Origin: Erysipelotrichaceae bacterium
GTDB taxonomy: Bacteria > Bacillota_I > Bacilli_A > Erysipelotrichales > Erysipelotrichaceae
DNA: 5,814 nt
Assembly: GCA_020026035.1 (NCBI GenBank)
Contig: JAHHRC010000084.1
Coordinates: 1 to 5,814, forward strand
Reading direction: 5' to 3'
Below, piece after piece: positions 1 to 3,810 of the stretch (its first letter is position 1; every line of letters starts with the position of its first letter). A program made the translations under genes and the position numbers. The notes below the pieces were generated by a model, which did no database searches, was not told the origin of the DNA, and saw only the letters and a program-made list of their open reading frames with translations.

Positions 1-25
1 CGAAAAGGACATCACAAAACGATAA
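1..25 (+). CDS. Possible 3' end of an upstream gene (last seven codons and stop)
   Basis: Reading from base 2 gives E-K-D-I-T-K-R followed by TAA at 23-25. The stop lies only five bases before an intrinsic terminator hairpin, the usual arrangement at the end of a gene. The other two forward frames stay open through the terminator, which is less natural. Only a few residues are visible, so the product cannot be named, and this could equally be intergenic sequence. Confidence 0.35.
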
Positions 26-30
26 AACAA

Positions 31-61
31 GAACCCTACTTTCGAGTGGGGTTTTTCTTTT
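31..61 (+). terminator. Rho-independent terminator ending the upstream transcription unit
   Basis: The arm AACCCTACT (32-40) pairs with AGTGGGGTT (45-53) around a TTCG loop (41-44), giving a nine-pair stem with one G-U wobble. G31 can add a further wobble with T54. The 3' arm runs straight into a T-rich tail (52-61, TTTTTCTTTT). The stem, stable tetraloop and U tract are those of a strong intrinsic terminator. It separates whatever lies to the left from the LRR-protease operon, which has its own promoter downstream. Confidence 0.87.
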
Positions 62-106
62 GGATGAGAAATACCTATCGTGATTTAACATTTATCCTAC
101 AGTTAG

Positions 107-134
107 TTGACATTAACGAGTGGCTTGTTATGCT
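107..134 (+). promoter_or_regulatory. Sigma-A type promoter with extended -10 for the LRR-protease operon
   Basis: A perfect -35 box, TTGACA (107-112), is followed after 16 bases by TATGCT (129-134), which matches four of six -10 consensus positions. A TG one base upstream of the -10 (126-127) makes it an extended -10, TGTTATGCT. Transcription would begin near 140-142, giving a leader of about 34 nt before the GTG at 175. The site lies between the upstream terminator and the first gene, where a promoter is expected. No other pairing in the 61-160 gap is as good. It would drive both genes. Confidence 0.72.
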
Positions 135-143
135 TAAACGACG

Positions 144-159
144 GTTAGTAGAAACTAAC
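144..159 (+). promoter_or_regulatory. Perfect inverted repeat / small hairpin in the 5' leader
   Basis: GTTAGT (144-149) and ACTAAC (154-159) are exact reverse complements around an AGAA loop. The hairpin begins just after the predicted transcription start and ends directly before the Shine-Dalgarno sequence. A further copy of GTTAGT lies at 102-107, abutting and sharing one base with the -35 box. The repeat could be an operator half-site pair, a 5' stabilising hairpin on the mRNA, or chance. Its small size and low GC make strong translational blocking unlikely. Confidence 0.4.
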
Positions 160-162
160 AAA

Positions 163-168
163 GAGGAG
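163..168 (+). promoter_or_regulatory. Ribosome binding site fixing the GTG start at 175
   Basis: GAGGAG (163-168) is complementary to the 3' end of 16S rRNA and lies six bases before GTG at 175-177. In the same frame, a GTG at 46 sits inside the terminator hairpin and an ATG at 130 sits inside the -10 box, so neither can be the start of this transcript's gene. The site therefore decides in favour of the shorter protein, whose N-terminus then reads as a normal export signal (M-N-K-R followed by a hydrophobic run). Confidence 0.8.
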
Positions 169-174
169 AGAATT

Positions 175-3100
175 GTGAATAAGCGGACAGTAATAACGTT
201 AATTGCTTGTTTCTTAGTGACCGGTGGATCGTATGGGACGTATTATTACGTAACCAAAGACGATCAACCACTACTTGAAGAAAAAACAAGCGTAAGCGAA
301 GAAGTCGTCGTTGAACATGAAACGAACGACGAAGTAGACACAAAAGAAAAAGAAGTACCACAAGATACAGAATCCACAAAAGAAATAGTGGATGTGGTGG
401 TAACACAACCAGGCAAAGTCGTAAAACAACCGACAGTTGTAGAACGTGTTGTTGAGAAAGTGAAAGAAGTTGTTGTACATGTACCACCACAACCAACTCG
501 TTCAAAGGTTGAACACACGAAACACGACGAGGGTAAGAAAGTCGTAGTTGAAGAGAAAAAAGAAGTTGAAAAAGAAGTAACGCCTACAAAAGAAGTTGAG
601 AAAGGAAAGCCAAGTGTAGAAGAGGTGGCGAAACCGCCTGTAGAAGAGAAACCAGTGGTTGAAACACCAAAGGAAGAAAGCGGTGAGAAACCACAAGTAG
701 AAGAGGAAGGTCTTTTTGACGTGCAGAAGGATGTCCTTGTTGGCTTGCGTAAAGAAGGTAAGAAACAAGCGAAAGACACAAAGTCTGTTGTTGTGCCGGA
801 TGGCGTGAAGGTAATTCGTAAGAATGCTTTGGCGAATTTGGATTTAGAGCGTATTGAGATTCCAAATAGTGTGACTTTGATTGAAAAAGGCGCGTTGGAT
901 GGCAATCGTTTGGAAGAATTGTATGTGCCAAATGAATCTTGTGAAGTGCAAGGGATTTCCAATAAAGATGCCTATGTCAATGTCATTACGCCGAGTCTTA
1001 AGGTCAAGGATATGGCGGTGAAGGGTGGTTATGGAATGGTCGTCAACCGTTCGAGTCTTCACATACTATATACGGAAGAAGATGGCAGTTTGTTTAAAAA
1101 AGTTACGAAAGTAAGTGATACGTTAGAGAAACGAACTTCGCATGACTTGGATAGCTACTATCGAATTGGCGATGAAGTAACAGTAAAACCAGTTGTAAGT
1201 GGATATGCGGAACAGTATCTGCATGTTGTGACACTGAGTGATGGTGTTGTGGAAGATACGTTTGCGTATCGTGGTGGCAAGATTATTAGTGAAATGTTAG
1301 ATCCATCTTTGAAACAACCACAGATTCTTGGAGCGAAAGATCGCGTTCGCATCAAAGATGAGATTTACTTTGGAATGGATGATTTGTTAGAAGGTGTGAA
1401 AGCCTTTGACTACCAAGGAAATGAAATCACGGATCGCTTGGAAATTGTGAATGCAAGTGAAATTGAAAATACCGAAGCGTTTGATTATCCGATTGTTTAT
1501 CGCGTTGTAGATGAAGATGGTAATGTGAAGCAGAAACAAGTGATGATGCATATCGAACAGGAGCGCAAGTTCTATCCATATGATTTTATCTATGATGGAA
1601 ATGTTGTCATGGGCTTAAGTGATAGTGGCCAACAGAAGTTGTTTGATGTGTTCTTAGCAGAAGAAAAGGTTTTAAACTTGCCAGAACGGAATGTGAATGG
1701 GCAAGTGGTTGATACGGTTGGATCTTTGGCGTTCCGCGACTTAGATTTATTGGAAGTTTTGATTCCAAATACGTATAAGGAAATAGGGGCGAAGGCGTTT
1801 AATTCCAATAAGATTTCAAAATTAGTCTTACCAGAAGGCCTAGAAGTTATTGGGCAAGATGCGTTCTCGGTGAATGATTTAGTATCGATTCGTATTCCAT
1901 CAACGCTACGTAGAATTGAAAATCGTGCCTTTACGAGTAATTACTTGCACTACATTGATATTGCCGAAGGTGTTGAAGAAATTGGAAAAGAAGCATTCAG
2001 TATGAACTTTAAGCTGGATGGAGGAAAGGCGAAGTCGATAACGATTCCAAGTAGTGTGAAACGGATTGAAGATCAGGCGTTCTTGTTCTGTAAGTTCTCC
2101 GAAGTGATTTTGCCGGAAGGATTGAGTTATGTTGGACCAGCTGCGTTTGCTAGAAATGACTTAACGCGGATTGAAGTTCCAAATAGTTTGACGTCATTAG
2201 ATGCAAGTACATTCTTAGAAAACAATCCGGCGGGTTCAATTGTTCAAGTGGAAACGAAAGATCGAGCAAATGTGAATCGATTGAAGTCACTTGGTAACTT
2301 TGTGATTGATGGTGGTATTCATGAGCAACATCCTTATGAAGAAGCTGACTTTGTGCTAGGTGCAGAGGGTGTTTCATTTAGTGAGAAGGGTCGTCAGAAT
2401 GCACGCTTTAATCATGATTTAATTCTTCCAGGCACGATTGATGGAAGTGTTGTCACAAAGATTAAAGACGATGCGTTTATGTTTAAGAAGCTTTCTAGTA
2501 TTACGCTTCCAGAAACGATTACTCATATTGGAACGACTGCATTTGCAAGTAATGCCTTAACAAGTGTTACATTGCCAAAAGAGTGTGTTGAAGTAGCGAA
2601 GGATTCCTTCTTTGGAAATCCATTAGAAACACTTGTTCTACCAAGTAAGATCCAAACCATTGGGAAGCATGCGTTCTATAACTGTAAATTAGAGACAGTT
2701 GAGTTGCCGGAAACGATTCAAACGATTGGTGAGAATGCCTTTAAGCGTGAAGATGGTAAGAAGGTTGTCTTGCGTATTCAAGCAAATGAGAATACAAAAG
2801 CGTTTGTATTGGCAAATGAAAGTAGAAATGACTTTGTATTGGAAGTGATTGGCGAATTTGAAACCCAACAGGTTGAAGAATTGGTATTAGATGTAGATAA
2901 GATGAATGCATATCGTCCTACGTATGATGATGTGTATGGTTTTAAGGTGAATGAAAACTTGTGGGTAAAGGTTCCGAAGGATGCGACAAAAGAAACGATT
3001 GTTGTAAAAGTCAATGGAAATGAAGTAAGCGCAAGTAATCTTGGAATGTATACAAAGGGCATGTTACTGATTAAGAAGATGCTTGAGCTTGTAGATCTAA

Positions 3101-3810
3101 GTCAAGAGACGCAACTTGTGGAAGTGTTATTCAATGATGTTGTGTATCAGAAAGAAATCAAAGTGTACGAAGCAGAACCGATTGCATTAGCAAGTAATGA
3201 TCCAAATGAATACGAAAATGGCTTACGAGTAGTTTTAAAAGCAGGAAATAAACCACATAAGAATGTAAAGATTCGCTATAACCAATTTGGTGTTAGTGAA
3301 GATGTGGAATTTGATGAAGCGACGAATTCCGTTGTGATTGACGCAAGAGTCGTAGAAGCGAAGAGAGTTGAGAATCAATTTAACGTGTATGTCTCAAGTG
3401 ATTACTATGTAGAATCGATGCTTGAAATTCCTCTTGTCGCAAAAGAAGAAGAAAATACACCATCTGTGTTTGAAGGAACAAATATTCCGGAAGAAGAGGG
3501 CGATGTACATGTGTATACCTATGTAGTAAATGACGAATCAAAGTTCGATGACATTAAGACAGGAATTCTTGATCAGGCTTTAGCACTACAAGTTGGACGC
3601 AATACATTTACGTTTAATGAAGACAAAGACAACTTATACGGGGAAGAGTTCTGTGTCGAAGTTGTGGATGAAGAGGAAAAGCAGATCAAGATTTATATCA
3701 ACTACAATGGAAACGATTATGCGTTTGAAACGTTAACGATGACGTGTTATGGCGAAACGATCTTTGAGAAGAGTGTTGGCCTTGAATATGAATTAGAGGA
3801 GGTGGAGTAA
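175..3810 (+). CDS. Exported, stalked leucine-rich-repeat (BspA-type, LRR_5) surface protein, 1211 aa
   Basis: Residues 1-4 (MNKR) precede a hydrophobic segment at about 6-26, which acts as a signal peptide or uncleaved membrane anchor and places the protein outside the cell. Residues 29-178 are a low-complexity stalk rich in Val, Glu, Lys, Thr and Pro. Three LRR_5 blocks follow (about 204-252, 499-684 and 748-868), recognisable by recurring I-P-x-S-V-x-x-I-x-x-x-A-F signatures every 22 residues. Residues 382-460 look like a DUF5011 Ig-fold domain (A-F-D-Y-Q-G-N-E-I-T, later Y-R-V-V-D-E-D-G-N-V). Residues about 263-381 and 894-1211 are not recognised but have the alternating pattern of beta-sandwich domains. 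No LPxTG sorting signal is present; the protein ends in an acidic tail, so any retention would rely on the N-terminus. BspA-type repeats are known in adhesins and ligand-binding surface proteins, so binding is the likely role, with the ligand unknown. It is the first gene of an operon and is coupled to a protease gene (TAATG overlap). The start is GTG, chosen by the ribosome binding site at 163-168. Confidence 0.9.
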   Translation: MNKRTVITLIACFLVTGGSYGTYYYVTKDDQPLLEEKTSVSEEVVVEHETNDEVDTKEKEVPQDTESTKEIVDVVVTQPGKVVKQPTVVERVVEKVKEVVVHVPPQPTRSKVEHTKHDEGKKVVVEEKKEVEKEVTPTKEVEKGKPSVEEVAKPPVEEKPVVETPKEESGEKPQVEEEGLFDVQKDVLVGLRKEGKKQAKDTKSVVVPDGVKVIRKNALANLDLERIEIPNSVTLIEKGALDGNRLEELYVPNESCEVQGISNKDAYVNVITPSLKVKDMAVKGGYGMVVNRSSLHILYTEEDGSLFKKVTKVSDTLEKRTSHDLDSYYRIGDEVTVKPVVSGYAEQYLHVVTLSDGVVEDTFAYRGGKIISEMLDPSLKQPQILGAKDRVRIKDEIYFGMDDLLEGVKAFDYQGNEITDRLEIVNASEIENTEAFDYPIVYRVVDEDGNVKQKQVMMHIEQERKFYPYDFIYDGNVVMGLSDSGQQKLFDVFLAEEKVLNLPERNVNGQVVDTVGSLAFRDLDLLEVLIPNTYKEIGAKAFNSNKISKLVLPEGLEVIGQDAFSVNDLVSIRIPSTLRRIENRAFTSNYLHYIDIAEGVEEIGKEAFSMNFKLDGGKAKSITIPSSVKRIEDQAFLFCKFSEVILPEGLSYVGPAAFARNDLTRIEVPNSLTSLDASTFLENNPAGSIVQVETKDRANVNRLKSLGNFVIDGGIHEQHPYEEADFVLGAEGVSFSEKGRQNARFNHDLILPGTIDGSVVTKIKDDAFMFKKLSSITLPETITHIGTTAFASNALTSVTLPKECVEVAKDSFFGNPLETLVLPSKIQTIGKHAFYNCKLETVELPETIQTIGENAFKREDGKKVVLRIQANENTKAFVLANESRNDFVLEVIGEFETQQVEELVLDVDKMNAYRPTYDDVYGFKVNENLWVKVPKDATKETIVVKVNGNEVSASNLGMYTKGMLLIKKMLELVDLSQETQLVEVLFNDVVYQKEIKVYEAEPIALASNDPNEYENGLRVVLKAGNKPHKNVKIRYNQFGVSEDVEFDEATNSVVIDARVVEAKRVENQFNVYVSSDYYVESMLEIPLVAKEEENTPSVFEGTNIPEEEGDVHVYTYVVNDESKFDDIKTGILDQALALQVGRNTFTFNEDKDNLYGEEFCVEVVDEEEKQIKIYINYNGNDYAFETLTMTCYGETIFEKSVGLEYELEEVE
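259..708 (+). repeat. Low-complexity Val/Glu/Lys/Pro stalk coding region
   Basis: This encodes residues 29-178 of the LRR protein. The segment is irregularly repetitive, with runs such as E-K-K-E-V-E-K-E-V and P-V-E-E-K-P-V-V-E-T-P. At DNA level the nine-mer GTAGAAGAG recurs in frame at 616, 640 and 697. High charge, Pro/Thr and lack of a hydrophobic core pattern suggest an extended or partly coiled spacer that carries the LRR domains through the cell wall. Base composition differs from the rest of the gene (more A and C), which also leaves long spurious open frames on the opposite strand. Confidence 0.75.
784..930 (+). repeat. LRR block 1 (two repeats)
   Basis: This encodes residues 204-252. 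Two LRR_5 units are visible, with the repeat-end signature A-L at residues 218-219 and 240-241, exactly 22 residues apart. The AF signature of the other blocks is here AL. The unit I-E-I-P-N-S-V-T-L-I is typical of the family. It is the shortest and most degenerate of the three blocks and lies directly after the stalk. Confidence 0.75.
1318..1554 (+). other. DUF5011-like Ig-fold domain coding segment
   Basis: This encodes residues 382-460 of the LRR protein. The order of signatures follows this family of bacterial Ig-like domains: P-Q-I-L-G-A at the start, V-K-A-F-D-Y-Q-G-N-E-I-T in the middle, and Y-P-I-V-Y-R-V-V-D-E-D-G-N-V near the end, closing with a V-M-M-H-I strand. Such domains commonly act as rigid spacers or binding modules in Gram-positive surface proteins. 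Here the domain separates LRR block 1 from block 2. The assignment is from pattern recognition and was not searched. Confidence 0.65.
1669..2226 (+). repeat. LRR block 2 (eight repeat signatures)
   Basis: This encodes residues 499-684. The conserved aromatic of the A-F (once T-F) signature falls at residues 520, 542, 564, 586, 608, 636, 658 and 680. Every step is 22 residues except 608 to 636, which is 28. The extra six residues lie in a Gly/Lys-rich stretch after S-M-N-F (about 609-618). An N-terminal cap-like segment (Y-P-Y-D-F-I-Y-D-G-N onward, from residue 467) precedes it. Confidence 0.88.
2416..2778 (+). repeat. LRR block 3 (five repeat signatures)
   Basis: This encodes residues 748-868. 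Signature aromatics lie at residues 768, 790, 812, 834 and 856, an unbroken 22-residue period. Unit sequences such as L-P-E-T-I-T-H-I-G-T-T-A-F are textbook LRR_5. The block is preceded by its own cap-like segment (H-P-Y-E-E-A-D-F, residues 719-726), resembling the one before block 2. It is followed by a short exit segment ending about residue 893. Confidence 0.88.
3797..3804 (+). promoter_or_regulatory. Strong Shine-Dalgarno site of the protease gene, inside the end of the LRR gene
   Basis: AGGAGGTG (3797-3804) is a full-length anti-16S match, seven bases before the ATG at 3810. It lies entirely within the last codons of the LRR gene, where it encodes part of the E-L-E-E-V-E tail. With the TAATG stop/start overlap this is the standard arrangement for translational coupling or reinitiation. 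The protease can therefore be translated efficiently from the same mRNA, and no separate promoter is needed. Confidence 0.88.

Noticed and set aside
85..113. Second promoter with TTAACA (85-90) as -35
   Set aside because: The hexamer at the matching -10 distance (TGACAT) is poor, and the TTGACA/TGTTATGCT promoter just downstream is far better.
202..213. Lipobox-like L-I-A-C at residues 9-12 of the LRR protein
   Set aside because: The cysteine comes too early (residue 12) after the charged MNKR for a normal lipoprotein signal, and the hydrophobic run continues past it. A lipoprotein cannot be excluded but is not the better reading.
264..962. Long open frame on the minus strand (232 codons), and several overlapping minus-strand frames between 155 and 1062
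   Set aside because: It is the antisense of the low-complexity stalk and first LRR block. The translation is Ser/Thr/Phe-rich filler produced by the biased GAA/GTA/AAA codons opposite, with no domain pattern, and the real gene on the plus strand is well supported.
2941..3180. Haem-binding or haemoglobin-interacting domain (NEAT or Shr-like) in the C-terminal part of the LRR protein
   Set aside because: The V-K-V-N-G-N strand loosely recalls such domains, but no characteristic haem-ligating motif is visible, so no assignment is made.
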